From contig CACCWT010000014.1 of the NCBI GenBank assembly GCA_902549785.1, positions 1 through 19,267 of the forward strand: a stretch of 19,267 nt of DNA. The letters run 5' to 3'. The stretch comes from an uncultured Pelagibacteraceae bacterium (GTDB lineage Bacteria; Pseudomonadota; Alphaproteobacteria; Pelagibacterales; Pelagibacteraceae). Below, piece by piece: positions 7,330-15,079 of the stretch (its first letter is position 1; each line of letters starts with the position of its first letter). Position numbers and translations under genes: made by a program. The notes below the pieces were generated by a model. It searched no databases, was not told the origin of the DNA, and worked only from the letters and a program-made list of their open reading frames with translations.

Positions 7330-8279
7330 TAATTCAATTTTCCTGGGATTTTAAATGTTACATCTTCTTTGACTATTTCAATTTCCTCTATTTCTACGGT
7401 AAATTTTTTTTTAATTTTTTCTATGAATTCATTAACTAATACTTCAGGAGCTGAAGCACCAGATGAAATACCTATTGTTCTGCATTTAGATATTTTTTCT
7501 AGTGGAAAAGCGCTTTCTGAATGAACTAATTCAGCATGTTTACATCCATTGTTTTTAGCTACTTCTACCAATCTAACTGAGTTAGAAGAATTCCGACTAC
7601 CAATCACAAATAGATTATCACACTGTTTTGCAATTTTTTTTATTGCAGCTTGTCTATTTGTGGTTGCATAGCAAATATCATCTTTTTTTGGTTCGTGAAT
7701 ATCAGGAAAGCGTTCTTTTAAAACATTAATAATATCTTTTGTATCATCAACGGATAATGTTGTTTGTGTAATATAAGCAAGTTTATTATTTTTTCTTCTT
7801 TGATAATTTTTTGCATCTTCTATCGTTTCTATTAGATCAATTTCTCCATCAGGAACTTGTCCCATTGTGCCAATTACTTCAGGATGGTTTTTATGACCTA
7901 TAAGCAATACTTTAACATCTTTTTTATTTAAATTTTCTGCCTCTCTGTGAACTTTCGATACTAATGGGCATGTCGCATCAACAAATATCATATTTAAACT
8001 TTCTGCTTCTTGAGGCACAGATTTAGGAACACCATGAGCTGAAAAGATAACAGGTCTAGTTTTATCTTCAATTTCATCAATTTCTTCAACAAATATTGCG
8101 CCAATTTTTTTTAAGCTGTCTACTACATGTTTGTTATGAACTATTTCATGTCTTACGTATACAGGAGCACCATATTTTTCTATACTTTTTTTTACAATTT
8201 CAATTGCTCTATCAACTCCTGCACAAAAACCTCTGGGAGCTGCTAAAAGAATTTTTAGATGATTATTTTTCAATTTCAT
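7329..8279 (-). CDS. ispH: 4-hydroxy-3-methylbut-2-enyl diphosphate reductase
   Basis: Last enzyme of the MEP pathway: an iron-sulfur reductase that turns HMBPP into IPP and DMAPP. The 316-residue protein carries the three cluster cysteines C19 (PRGFCAGV), C104 (DATCPLV) and C203 (DICYATTNRQ). It also has the catalytic glutamate E134 in NHPEV, plus SAHGVP and SSGASAPE. The ATG at 8279 puts PRGFCAGV at the usual distance from the N-terminus and overlaps the preceding small gene by 17 bases. In this window it lies directly downstream of the carotenoid and retinal genes, so the isoprenoid precursor step and its downstream use are probably co-transcribed. Confidence 0.97.
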   Translation of the reverse strand: MKLKNNHLKILLAAPRGFCAGVDRAIEIVKKSIEKYGAPVYVRHEIVHNKHVVDSLKKIGAIFVEEIDEIEDKTRPVIFSAHGVPKSVPQEAESLNMIFVDATCPLVSKVHREAENLNKKDVKVLLIGHKNHPEVIGTMGQVPDGEIDLIETIEDAKNYQRRKNNKLAYITQTTLSVDDTKDIINVLKERFPDIHEPKKDDICYATTNRQAAIKKIAKQCDNLFVIGSRNSSNSVRLVEVAKNNGCKHAELVHSESAFPLEKISKCRTIGISSGASAPEVLVNEFIEKIKKKFTVEIEEIEIVKEDVTFKIPGKLN

Positions 8280-8436
8280 CCTTTCGAAAAAATGGGATTA
8301 AAAAAACAATACATGCAATTAGAAAAAAAAGACTCCCAAACATAGCCCAAAAACTTCCCACACTTGATATTATAAAACCCAACGCAGAAATAATGAATAA
8401 TATCCAACCAATTAAATTAATATTTTTATTGCTCAT
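8263..8436 (-). CDS. Small two-helix membrane protein between blh and ispH
   Basis: 57 residues from the ATG at 8436; a TTG at 8445 would add three residues but is a poorer start. Two hydrophobic helices lie at about 7-26 and 29-49, joined by a short turn and followed by a charged tail (FRKDEIEK). The paired helix pattern with SALGFIISSVGSF and GSLFFLIACIVFLIP is loosely like YrhK-type domains, a weak resemblance I would not rely on. It overlaps blh by 11 bases and ispH by 17, so it is translated within the retinal operon. The overlaps and clean membrane pattern argue that it is a real gene. A role in retinal or rhodopsin biogenesis, or as a membrane anchor, is only a guess from position. Confidence 0.7.
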   Translation of the reverse strand: MSNKNINLIGWILFIISALGFIISSVGSFWAMFGSLFFLIACIVFLIPFFRKDEIEK

Positions 8437-9319
8437 TTTTTTCAATTAAATATTCGAGCAATATATGAGGAAAAGTTAATGAGGCCAATCCAATAAAAAT
8501 TACTCGATATATAGTTTCGTTAAATTCGTTATAATTATTCAGAATTGATATTGAAACAACATACCCAAAAATTGTTAAAATTGTAAGTGGAAAGGCTTTT
8601 TTAACGAATATTGGTAAACCTTTTGTCAAATTTTTATTTATTTCTCTAATCAAAGAAATCGAGTGTCTGATAGAGTGTAAAAAGCAAAAGTAAATCGTAA
8701 AAGCAATTATTGGATTAGAAAAATAATTTAGGATTAGTATTGATAAATAATCCATTAACAATAATGATTTAACTTCAATATTTTTTTTAAATGATAAAAT
8801 AATTCCAGAGAGCAAAGATAAAAAAATAAGAATGAATAATATCTCGTCAGATATTATTAAATAATTTGAAATATTAAAATTTAATGTCTCGAAAATTGCG
8901 AGTGTTTCCTCTTTATGGAAAAATAAGGGTGATGTAATAATTAATGATCCTTTTAAAAAATAAATTAATTCGAAATTTTTCTTTTGATTGATAAATTCAG
9001 AGTCCTCTTTTCCAAAATGATAAGCAGCTATAATTAAAAATAAGAAAAGTAATGATTTTGGAAATATTAACCAAATTAATATTGTAACTGCACCAATAAG
9101 CAAATAACACAAATAAAAAACGCTCATTGATCTATATCCCAAATATTTAATCAGTTTTTTACCTTTAATATTATCAAGAGAACCATGAGATATTCCAATT
9201 GATAAAATTAAAAATAAAGAAATAATTAAGAAACTACCTTCTCTTAGATAATCAATTCCTGATAAAAATATACAAAAATTAAAAAAAATTAAAGAGTGGT
9301 AAAAATTAATTCTAATCAT
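8426..9319 (-). CDS. blh: Beta-carotene 15,15'-dioxygenase (Brp/Blh family)
   Basis: Iron-dependent membrane enzyme that splits beta-carotene into two retinal molecules, the chromophore of proteorhodopsin. The 297-residue protein is almost entirely hydrophobic helices. It has the family's four histidine iron ligands: H45 in GISHGSLDN, H101 in AAYHFGKED, and H215 and H219 in FLHSIRHS. A C-terminal FPHILLEYL motif is also present. Placement directly after crtI, crtB and crtY on the same strand confirms the pathway. The protein is rich in Ile/Leu/Phe even for its family. No rhodopsin gene lies in the window, so the opsin must be encoded elsewhere if present. Confidence 0.94.
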   Translation of the reverse strand: MIRINFYHSLIFFNFCIFLSGIDYLREGSFLIISLFLILSIGISHGSLDNIKGKKLIKYLGYRSMSVFYLCYLLIGAVTILIWLIFPKSLLFLFLIIAAYHFGKEDSEFINQKKNFELIYFLKGSLIITSPLFFHKEETLAIFETLNFNISNYLIISDEILFILIFLSLLSGIILSFKKNIEVKSLLLMDYLSILILNYFSNPIIAFTIYFCFLHSIRHSISLIREINKNLTKGLPIFVKKAFPLTILTIFGYVVSISILNNYNEFNETIYRVIFIGLASLTFPHILLEYLIEKNEQ

Positions 9320-9324
9320 TTAAT

Positions 9325-10389
9325 TTAAAAAAGTGCTTTGATAAAAATCCATTTAGGCATTTTTAATATTATTGATAAATCTTCAAACAAATTACTTCTA
9401 TTCGATAAAAATTTTATAACAGTATTAGATTTATTATTAAACATCCTAAAAAAAATATTTGGCATTTTGCTTGGATTATTTTTAAGAACTTTTAAAAAAA
9501 TATTATCAAGAAATTGGTATTTTTTTTTAATTCGAAAAGTTTTCAATTTACTAATGTTTTCGATATTTTCTCTTATGTATTTACTTTGTTCTTGAATATT
9601 TAGAAAAGTATAACCAGTACTTAACCTTGTCATACCACCAGCCGTTCCAATATGAATTTTATTTTTTACTTGGTCAATTATTGGGTAAAAAAGAGGTATT
9701 GCACCTACTTCTTTGTATGTAATCTTATAATCTTTTATTTTAAGATTATTCTCAATATAATCTTTAATTTGCTGATCATAATCTTTTTGGGAATCATCAT
9801 TCATTTCTGATAACCAAGTTGTCTCAACTAATGCTGTTTTTTTTGAATATGGAAGTGTATAAAAAAAATGAACACTTCCTCTCTGCTCACAATCAAAATC
9901 CATTAAATTCATCATTTCTTCATCAAAAAATTCTTTTTTTGTCTCTATTTCTACCCCACAGAAATGTTGCCAAAGACCAGAGTTTTGATTATCTAAGTTT
10001 GGAACGCTATTAAATACTAAGGATTTATCAATATTTATATTATGATCATTTTTGTGAAAGGAAATATTCTTATTCTGTTTTAATTTAGTATTTATTTTCT
10101 CATAAAATAATCCACTGTCTATAGTTTGATATGGAAAACTATTACACTCCAGATGTTTAGTTTTTTGTGGTATATTTATAGAAAAATGTTCCCAGTTTTT
10201 TTTTACACAGTCATCAAAATTATGTGAATATGTTTTCCAGAAAGACCATGTTTTATCTTTTTTGTATTCATCTCTTCGTTCAATGATCGCTAAAGTTTTA
10301 TCTTTTAACTTATTATTGATCTCTAATTCATACGCTAAAGATAATCCTGCACAACCTCCTCCAATTATAACAAAATCAAAATCTTTCAT
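9325..10389 (-). CDS. crtY: Lycopene beta-cyclase
   Basis: FAD-containing enzyme that cyclises both ends of lycopene to make beta-carotene, the substrate of Blh. The 354-residue protein begins with a dinucleotide-binding motif VIIGGGCAGLSLA at about 7-19. It has the family signature DKTWSFW at about 45-51, the WQHFCGVEIET segment, an acidic MDFDCEQ stretch, PLFYPIID, and GTAGGMTRLSTGYTF toward the C-terminus. This is the bacterial CrtY type rather than CrtL or a heterodimeric cyclase. It is slightly shorter than the roughly 380 residues usual for CrtY. Its start overlaps the end of crtB by 14 bases and blh follows after 5 bases. Confidence 0.95.
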   Translation of the reverse strand: MKDFDFVIIGGGCAGLSLAYELEINNKLKDKTLAIIERRDEYKKDKTWSFWKTYSHNFDDCVKKNWEHFSINIPQKTKHLECNSFPYQTIDSGLFYEKINTKLKQNKNISFHKNDHNINIDKSLVFNSVPNLDNQNSGLWQHFCGVEIETKKEFFDEEMMNLMDFDCEQRGSVHFFYTLPYSKKTALVETTWLSEMNDDSQKDYDQQIKDYIENNLKIKDYKITYKEVGAIPLFYPIIDQVKNKIHIGTAGGMTRLSTGYTFLNIQEQSKYIRENIENISKLKTFRIKKKYQFLDNIFLKVLKNNPSKMPNIFFRMFNNKSNTVIKFLSNRSNLFEDLSIILKMPKWIFIKALF

Positions 10390-11227
10390 TTAAATTTATT
10401 TCTTCACTTATTAATTCGTGTTCTTTATCTCTAAGGTGATTATGTTTTTTAATCAATGATAGTTTTATCAAGTCAAATATAGATAATAATGTTTGCAATA
10501 TCTTACCATTATTAGTTACAAAAATTTTACCTGATTTATTATAATTTTGAATTGTTTGTTTTTTAATAATATTTCTTCCAATTTGTCTATAAACTCTTCT
10601 TGCAACTAAAATTGAAAATCGAAGACTGAAAGGAATATCTTTTATTGATGAAAAGCTACTATCATAAAATAAATCTGCAGTAGCCAATGTTTCTTTTATT
10701 GTTTCAAAATTATGCTTTATATAAAATCTTTTATTTTTTGAGTCCTCTACTACATCTCTGGAAATATTTGTAAGCTGCATTGCTATACCTAAATCTATAG
10801 CTGATTTAAGAGAATTAGAGCTAGTTACATTTAAAATTTTTGCCATCATTAATCCAACAGTTCCAGCTACTCTATAAGAATAAATTAATAATTCCTTTTT
10901 TGAATTTAATCTTATTTCATTTTGAATATCAGACTCCACACCATCGAATAAGTCTTCTACAATCTTTGTGGAAATATTATATTCATCCATTAATAACCAC
11001 ATATTTTTAATTATATGGTTCTGAAATTCTTTATTGATAAAATTATTTTTGAAATTTAAAAATCTTCTTAATTTAACATCAATTGTACCTTCATCGTCTG
11101 CTATATTGTCTAAAGTTCTACAAAAATCGTATAAATTAGAACATTTTAAATAAGTTTCTTTGGGAAGAAAAAAACCAGCCCAGTTAAATGATTTTGCGTA
11201 TATTGATAGAAAACTCTTTTTCTCCAT
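10376..11227 (-). CDS. crtB: Phytoene synthase
   Basis: Condenses two geranylgeranyl diphosphates head-to-head to phytoene, the first committed carotenoid step. The 283-residue squalene/phytoene synthase family protein has both metal-binding Asp motifs, DNIAD with D40 and D44 and DVVED with D158 and D162. It also has YDFCRTLDN, YRVAGTVGLMM at about 118-128, and QLTNISRDV. The ATG overlaps the crtI stop by one base (TAATG) and the end overlaps crtY by 14 bases, so it is tightly coupled in the operon. The GGPP it needs must come from a crtE/ispA-type synthase outside the window. Confidence 0.96.
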   Translation of the reverse strand: MEKKSFLSIYAKSFNWAGFFLPKETYLKCSNLYDFCRTLDNIADDEGTIDVKLRRFLNFKNNFINKEFQNHIIKNMWLLMDEYNISTKIVEDLFDGVESDIQNEIRLNSKKELLIYSYRVAGTVGLMMAKILNVTSSNSLKSAIDLGIAMQLTNISRDVVEDSKNKRFYIKHNFETIKETLATADLFYDSSFSSIKDIPFSLRFSILVARRVYRQIGRNIIKKQTIQNYNKSGKIFVTNNGKILQTLLSIFDLIKLSLIKKHNHLRDKEHELISEEINLNERF

Positions 11228-12684
11228 TATAGAATTTTGTCTAAGACTTTTGCTGAAGATAGTACTCCAGGCACACCTGCTCCAGGATGAGTACCTGCTC
11301 CAACAAAATATAAACCATCAAAAATCTCTGACTTATTATGAAATCTAAAATAAGCTGATTGGGTAAATTTTGGTTGAATAGAAAAACCTGAGCCATATTT
11401 TGTATTTAACTCTTTCTCAAAATAATCTGGCGTTAAATAAAAATCCTCAACAATATTTTCACTTAGATTAGGTAATAAACTTTCCTCCATTTTTTTAATA
11501 ACTAAGTTTTTCATTTTATTTCCCTCAATAGACCAGTCTATACCAGACTGGTTGTTAGGAACTGGTACTAACACATAAAAACAATCATGATTATCAGGCG
11601 CCATCGATTTGTCTGTAGCTGTTGGTCTATGTAAATAGTAACTAATATCGTCATTTAATTTTTTATTGTTAAAAATATCATCCAAGTGTTCCTTGTACTT
11701 GTCTCCAAATTTGATGGTATGATGTTCAATATTGTTGTAAACTTTTTTGGTTCCAAAGTAATACACAAACAAACCCATTGAATATTCCATTCTTTTCATT
11801 TTCCAATTAAAAATAGAATTACTACTATTCGTGTTTGCTAATTTTGAGTAAACTGCAGGTGGATCAGCGTTACAAATGACATTATCTGTTTCTATTTTAT
11901 CCCCGTTGTTTAATTCAACGCCAGTTATTTTATTTTTATTTGATACGATTTTATTTACTTCGCATCCTTTTAATATTTTAATATGTTCTTCATTCATTAA
12001 TTTTTCCATGCCATTTATTATTTGACCAGTTCCTCCCATTGAGTAATGAATTCCCCATTTTTTTTCCAAATATAAGATTAGTCCATATATTGAAGTTGTT
12101 GTGAAAGGATTACCACCTACCAATAGTGGGTGCATACTAAGTAATCTTCTTAATTTTTCATTTTCTATGTAAGAAGAAACCAAACCATAAACAGATTTAT
12201 AACTCTTTAAATTAAATAAAGAGGGTATTTGCTTTAACATAAAGGAGGGTTTATCAAATGGGACATCTGATAGTTCAGTAAAACCTTTATCAAAAATCTT
12301 TTTTGTAAAATTAACTAAATTTTTATATCCGTTAACATCTTTTTCGTTAATCTTTTTTATTTGATTAACCATTTCTTCTTCATTACCAGAATAGTCAAAC
12401 TTAAAACCATCTTCAAAAACAAATTGATACCAAGTTTTTAAAGATTTTATTTCTAAATAATCTTTAGAATTCTTGTTAAAAAGCTGAAATAATTCATCAA
12501 TTAAGTAGGGCGCTGTTATCACAGTTGGACCGCCATCAAACGTAAATCCATTTTTTTTAAAAACTCTCGCCCGTCCACCTAAATCTTCATGTTTTTCAAT
12601 CAAGGTTACATTGTGGCCTTTAGCTTTTAACCTTAATGCTGCAGCCATGCCACCAAAACCTGATCCTATTACTATCGAATTCAT
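11227..12684 (-). CDS. crtI: Phytoene desaturase
   Basis: FAD-dependent oxidoreductase that makes four successive desaturations of phytoene to lycopene. The 485-residue protein opens with VIGSGFGGMAAALRL (FAD-binding glycines at 7-12), then EKHEDLGGRAR at about 30-40 and FTFDGGPTVI at about 47-56. It ends with the CrtI signature GLYFVGAGTHPGAGVPGVLSSAK. Length matches CrtI. It is the first gene of the retinal block, following atpF after 44 bases, the largest gap in the minus-strand run, so a promoter just upstream is plausible. There is no obvious Shine-Dalgarno. It could be read through from the ATP synthase genes. Confidence 0.97.
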   Translation of the reverse strand: MNSIVIGSGFGGMAAALRLKAKGHNVTLIEKHEDLGGRARVFKKNGFTFDGGPTVITAPYLIDELFQLFNKNSKDYLEIKSLKTWYQFVFEDGFKFDYSGNEEEMVNQIKKINEKDVNGYKNLVNFTKKIFDKGFTELSDVPFDKPSFMLKQIPSLFNLKSYKSVYGLVSSYIENEKLRRLLSMHPLLVGGNPFTTTSIYGLILYLEKKWGIHYSMGGTGQIINGMEKLMNEEHIKILKGCEVNKIVSNKNKITGVELNNGDKIETDNVICNADPPAVYSKLANTNSSNSIFNWKMKRMEYSMGLFVYYFGTKKVYNNIEHHTIKFGDKYKEHLDDIFNNKKLNDDISYYLHRPTATDKSMAPDNHDCFYVLVPVPNNQSGIDWSIEGNKMKNLVIKKMEESLLPNLSENIVEDFYLTPDYFEKELNTKYGSGFSIQPKFTQSAYFRFHNKSEIFDGLYFVGAGTHPGAGVPGVLSSAKVLDKIL

Positions 12685-12691
12685 AATTTGG

Positions 12692-12719
12692 ATTTTATAT
12701 TATTTTAAGAAAATGTAAC
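12692..12719 (-). promoter_or_regulatory. Possible promoter for the retinal operon
   Basis: On the minus strand, GTTACA (12719-12714) and TAAAAT (12697-12692) are separated by 16 bases. They match the -35 and -10 consensus at four and five of six positions. Transcription would start close to the crtI ATG, giving a leaderless or nearly leaderless message. In such AT-rich DNA these matches can arise by chance. The only supporting point is that this is the single larger gap in the minus-strand run. Confidence 0.3.
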
Positions 12720-12728
12720 GTAATTTAG

Positions 12729-13223
12729 TTATGAATTAATTTTTTTTAATTCAGTCTTTGCTTCTTCAAGATTTTTTTCAAACAGATTATCTAATTTAGA
12801 TTTATCAACTGTAGTTGTAATAATTTTTTTCACTGACTTCAGTGCAATTTTGACAGAAGTATCTTTGATTTCTTTAATTGCTGCCTCTTTCATCTGATTT
12901 ATTTTTAATTGTGTTAAATTCTTCTTTATTTCAGAAGATTTATGAAATTTTTCATTCATACTTATAACAAGTTGTTCAGATTCAGTTTTGGCTTGATCAA
13001 GGATTTTTTTGGATTCTCCTTCAACAGAGTTAAGTTTAGCCTGAGCTTCATCTAAAAGTTTTTTTGACTCAACTCTTAACTTTTCACTTTCATCAATTTC
13101 TTTTTTAATATCTCCTATCATTTTTGTTAGGAGATTATTTATATTCTGAGGTATTTTAAAATATACCAATAGACCTATAAATATAAAAAACGATATTGCT
13201 ACCCAAAAAGTTGCATCAAACAT
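12729..13223 (-). CDS. atpF: ATP synthase F0 subunit b
   Basis: Peripheral stalk subunit linking the membrane F0 sector to F1. The 164-residue protein has one N-terminal membrane helix (about 6-23) beginning DATFWVAISFF. A long charged amphipathic helix/coiled coil runs from about 30 to 160, rich in Lys, Glu and Ser. It overlaps atpX by 8 bases, giving the alphaproteobacterial pattern of two related b-type subunits (b and b') side by side. It is the last gene of the F0 block (atpI-B-E-X-F). The F1 genes are not in the window, as expected for alphaproteobacteria, where F0 and F1 operons are separate. Confidence 0.93.
   Translation of the reverse strand: MFDATFWVAISFFIFIGLLVYFKIPQNINNLLTKMIGDIKKEIDESEKLRVESKKLLDEAQAKLNSVEGESKKILDQAKTESEQLVISMNEKFHKSSEIKKNLTQLKINQMKEAAIKEIKDTSVKIALKSVKKIITTTVDKSKLDNLFEKNLEEAKTELKKINS
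12732..12753 (-). repeat. 8-bp inverted repeat at the end of atpF
   Basis: TGAATTAA and TTAATTCA flank a 6-base homopolymer loop (A6 in the atpF transcript) at the last codons of atpF. No U-tract follows, so it is a poor terminator. Part of the pattern may simply reflect the Lys-Ile-Asn-Ser coding. Noted because it lies at the boundary between the ATP synthase and retinal genes. Confidence 0.4.
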
Positions 13224-13803
13224 CTTTTCTCTCTTTGTTAATTTTTGATTGGTCTTCTACAATTGCTGCTATGCTGCTACTATTCACTTCTTCACCAATT
13301 AGTTCTTTTATTAACTCAGCTGATGTTTCAGCTGCTATTTTATTTATTTTTTCTCCTGATTTATTTTTTAGATTGGACAATTCCTTTTCTACTTCACCTA
13401 TTTCTTCATCAAGATCTTTTTCTAATGCAGTCCTTTTTTTATTAATATCATCTAAAATCTTTTCTCTAGCATCATTAAAAAAATTTTTAGCTTTAAGTTT
13501 ACTGTCTAAAATAATCTTTTCATATTCGTCAATTTTTTTTTGACTTTCCTCTTTTTGTTTATCTGCTGTCTCAATATTTTCAAGTATTTGTGATTTTCTG
13601 GTTTCTAAATTATCGCTAATCTTAGGCAATATAACTTTAGTTAAAACAATAAAAAGTATTCCAAACGTGATGATAAGCCAGAAGATTTGAGAAATCCAAA
13701 ACTCTGGATTAAGTTGAGGCATACCACCACTTTCAGCGGCAAATACTGTATTAAAACATGCAAAGCATGTGATGAATAATAGAATAACTATTTTTTTTAA
13801 CAT
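13216..13803 (-). CDS. atpX: ATP synthase F0 subunit b'
   Basis: Second peripheral-stalk subunit, paired with b as a heterodimer in alphaproteobacteria and photosynthetic bacteria. The 195-residue protein has a signal-like hydrophobic N-terminus (about 1-22, ending FAAESG), then GGMPQLNPEFWISQIFWLIITF, which leads into the membrane helix at about 34-58. After KVILPKISDNLETRK comes a long charged coiled coil to about residue 165. The N-terminal extension and MPQLNPEFW motif are characteristic of b' rather than b. It overlaps atpF by 8 bases and follows atpE by 3. The gene is also named atpG or atpF2 in some annotations. Confidence 0.92.
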   Translation of the reverse strand: MLKKIVILLFITCFACFNTVFAAESGGMPQLNPEFWISQIFWLIITFGILFIVLTKVILPKISDNLETRKSQILENIETADKQKEESQKKIDEYEKIILDSKLKAKNFFNDAREKILDDINKKRTALEKDLDEEIGEVEKELSNLKNKSGEKINKIAAETSAELIKELIGEEVNSSSIAAIVEDQSKINKERKDV

Positions 13804-13806
13804 TAA

Positions 13807-14034
13807 CTAAAATGCAAATAAAATAATCAACGCAACTACTAGGCCAAACAATCCTGTTGCTTCAGCTAAAGCAAATCCTAATAACAAGTTAGGGAATTGT
13901 TTTTGAGCTGCAGATGGATTTCTCATAGCACCTGATAAGTAATTACCAAAGATAATTCCTATACCAACTCCAGCACCTGCTAGTGCGATAGCTGCCAAAC
14001 CTGCTCCTATCATTTTTGCTGCTTCTAATTCCAT
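13807..14034 (-). CDS. atpE: ATP synthase F0 subunit c
   Basis: Proteolipid that forms the rotating proton ring. The 75-residue hairpin has helix 1 with the glycine ladder GAGVGIGIIFG (about 20-30), the polar loop MRNPSAAQKQ, and helix 2 with the proton-carrying E58 in ALAEATG. The region around E58 lacks the Gln/Ser-Thr set of sodium-type rings, so it is proton-coupled. It has the strongest Shine-Dalgarno of the ATP synthase block, fitting the need for many c copies per complex. It lies between atpB (17-base gap) and atpX (3-base gap). Confidence 0.97.
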   Translation of the reverse strand: MELEAAKMIGAGLAAIALAGAGVGIGIIFGNYLSGAMRNPSAAQKQFPNLLLGFALAEATGLFGLVVALIILFAF

Positions 14035-14038
14035 TTTT

Positions 14039-14043
14039 CCTCC
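14039..14043 (-). promoter_or_regulatory. atpE: Strong Shine-Dalgarno of atpE
   Basis: GGAGG, preceded by a run of A on the minus strand, lies 4 bases from the atpE ATG. It is one of only two near-perfect sites I see in the window. It likely boosts translation of subunit c, which is needed in multiple copies per ATP synthase, relative to the single-copy subunits on the same transcript. Confidence 0.65.
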
Positions 14044-14051
14044 TTTTTTTA

Positions 14052-14786
14052 TTAATGGTGTAGATTTAATGCATCATTTAAATAAATGCATGTTAAAATT
14101 GCAAATACATATGCTTGAAGAAAAGCAACTAGTATCTCCAAACCTGTAAGTGCAACCGAAAAACTAAGTGGAAGCCATCCACCTACAATTCCTAAGCTTA
14201 TAACAAAGCCTCCAAATACCTTCATCATAGTGTGACCAGCCATCATATTCGCAAATAGTCTTACTGATAAACTAATTGGTCTACTTAAATACGAAATAAT
14301 TTCAATAACAACTATTAGTGGAAGCAGAACCATTGGGACCCCACTTGGTACAAACAATTTTAAATATCCCAATCCATGCTTGATGAACCCAATTATTGTA
14401 ACTCCAATGAAAATAAATGCTGCCAACACAAATGTAACTATAATATGGCTAGTGACTGTAAATGCATAAGGTATCATTCCAAACATGTTACAAAAGAGTA
14501 CAAACATAAAAAGTGAGAAAATAAATGAAAAGTAAGGCTTTGCTTTTGATCCCGCTGTATCACTAATCATTTTAGCGACAAAGGAATAACTTAATTCTGA
14601 TAATAATTGTAATTTATCAGGTATTAGAGTTTTTTTCTTTGCTCCTAGATTAAAAATTATCAAAATAGCTAAAGAACTAATAACCATAAATAAACTTGCA
14701 TTAGTGAAAGAGATATCAACTGAGCCTAATTTAATTTCCGGACCAATTCTATAAACATTGAATTGGTACATTGGATTTGATGCCAT
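14052..14786 (-). CDS. atpB: ATP synthase F0 subunit a
   Basis: Stator membrane subunit that carries the proton half-channels. The 244-residue protein has five or six hydrophobic helices. The essential arginine is R176 in SLSVRLFANMMAGH. The C-terminal helix ALTGLEILVAFLQAYVFAILTCIYLNDAL is typical of the family. The N-terminal MASNPMYQFNVYRI and the segment FSFIFSLFMFVLFCNMFGMIPY are conserved in alphaproteobacterial AtpB. A weak AAGAGAA lies before the ATG. It follows atpI by 13 bases and precedes atpE by 17. Confidence 0.97.
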   Translation of the reverse strand: MASNPMYQFNVYRIGPEIKLGSVDISFTNASLFMVISSLAILIIFNLGAKKKTLIPDKLQLLSELSYSFVAKMISDTAGSKAKPYFSFIFSLFMFVLFCNMFGMIPYAFTVTSHIIVTFVLAAFIFIGVTIIGFIKHGLGYLKLFVPSGVPMVLLPLIVVIEIISYLSRPISLSVRLFANMMAGHTMMKVFGGFVISLGIVGGWLPLSFSVALTGLEILVAFLQAYVFAILTCIYLNDALNLHH

Positions 14787-14799
14787 TATATTCTCTTAT

Positions 14800-15075
14800 T
14801 TATTTTTGCATTTTTTTTGCTGATTTAATTACATTCATTATTCCTGCAATTACTCCTACAAAAAAAAATATTAAAATTAACCATGGCTTAGTACCAAACC
14901 AATTGTCTAAAATAAACCCAATAATTGTCCCAACAGCAACTGCAGCAACTAATTCAGTGCTCATTTTAAAAGCATGACCCATTCCAGATGTTGAAGGCTC
15001 TTTACTGTCAGAATATTTGGATTTTGCTCTATTTTTTGCACTTTTAAGGCGAGTTTTAAAATCTTCCTCTTTCAT
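14800..15075 (-). CDS. atpI: AtpI-family ATP synthase accessory protein
   Basis: Small membrane protein thought to help assemble the c-ring or supply Mg2+ to ATP synthase. The 91-residue protein has a basic, Ser/Lys-rich N-terminus of about 35 residues. Two helices (about 41-58 and 65-84) carry the family pattern ELVAAVAVGTIIGFILDNWFGTKPW followed by GVIAGIMNV. It is the first gene of the F0 block, 4 bases after smc, so no room exists for a separate ATP synthase promoter between them. Transcription from smc or from within its 3' end is implied. Confidence 0.9.
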   Translation of the reverse strand: MKEEDFKTRLKSAKNRAKSKYSDSKEPSTSGMGHAFKMSTELVAAVAVGTIIGFILDNWFGTKPWLILIFFFVGVIAGIMNVIKSAKKMQK

Positions 15076-15079
15076 TAGC

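Noticed and set aside
8096..8449. 117-codon open frame on the plus strand opposite ispH and the small membrane gene
   Set aside because: It is antisense to conserved IspH residues including the first cysteine region. The translated product is a low-complexity artefact of AT-rich sequence.
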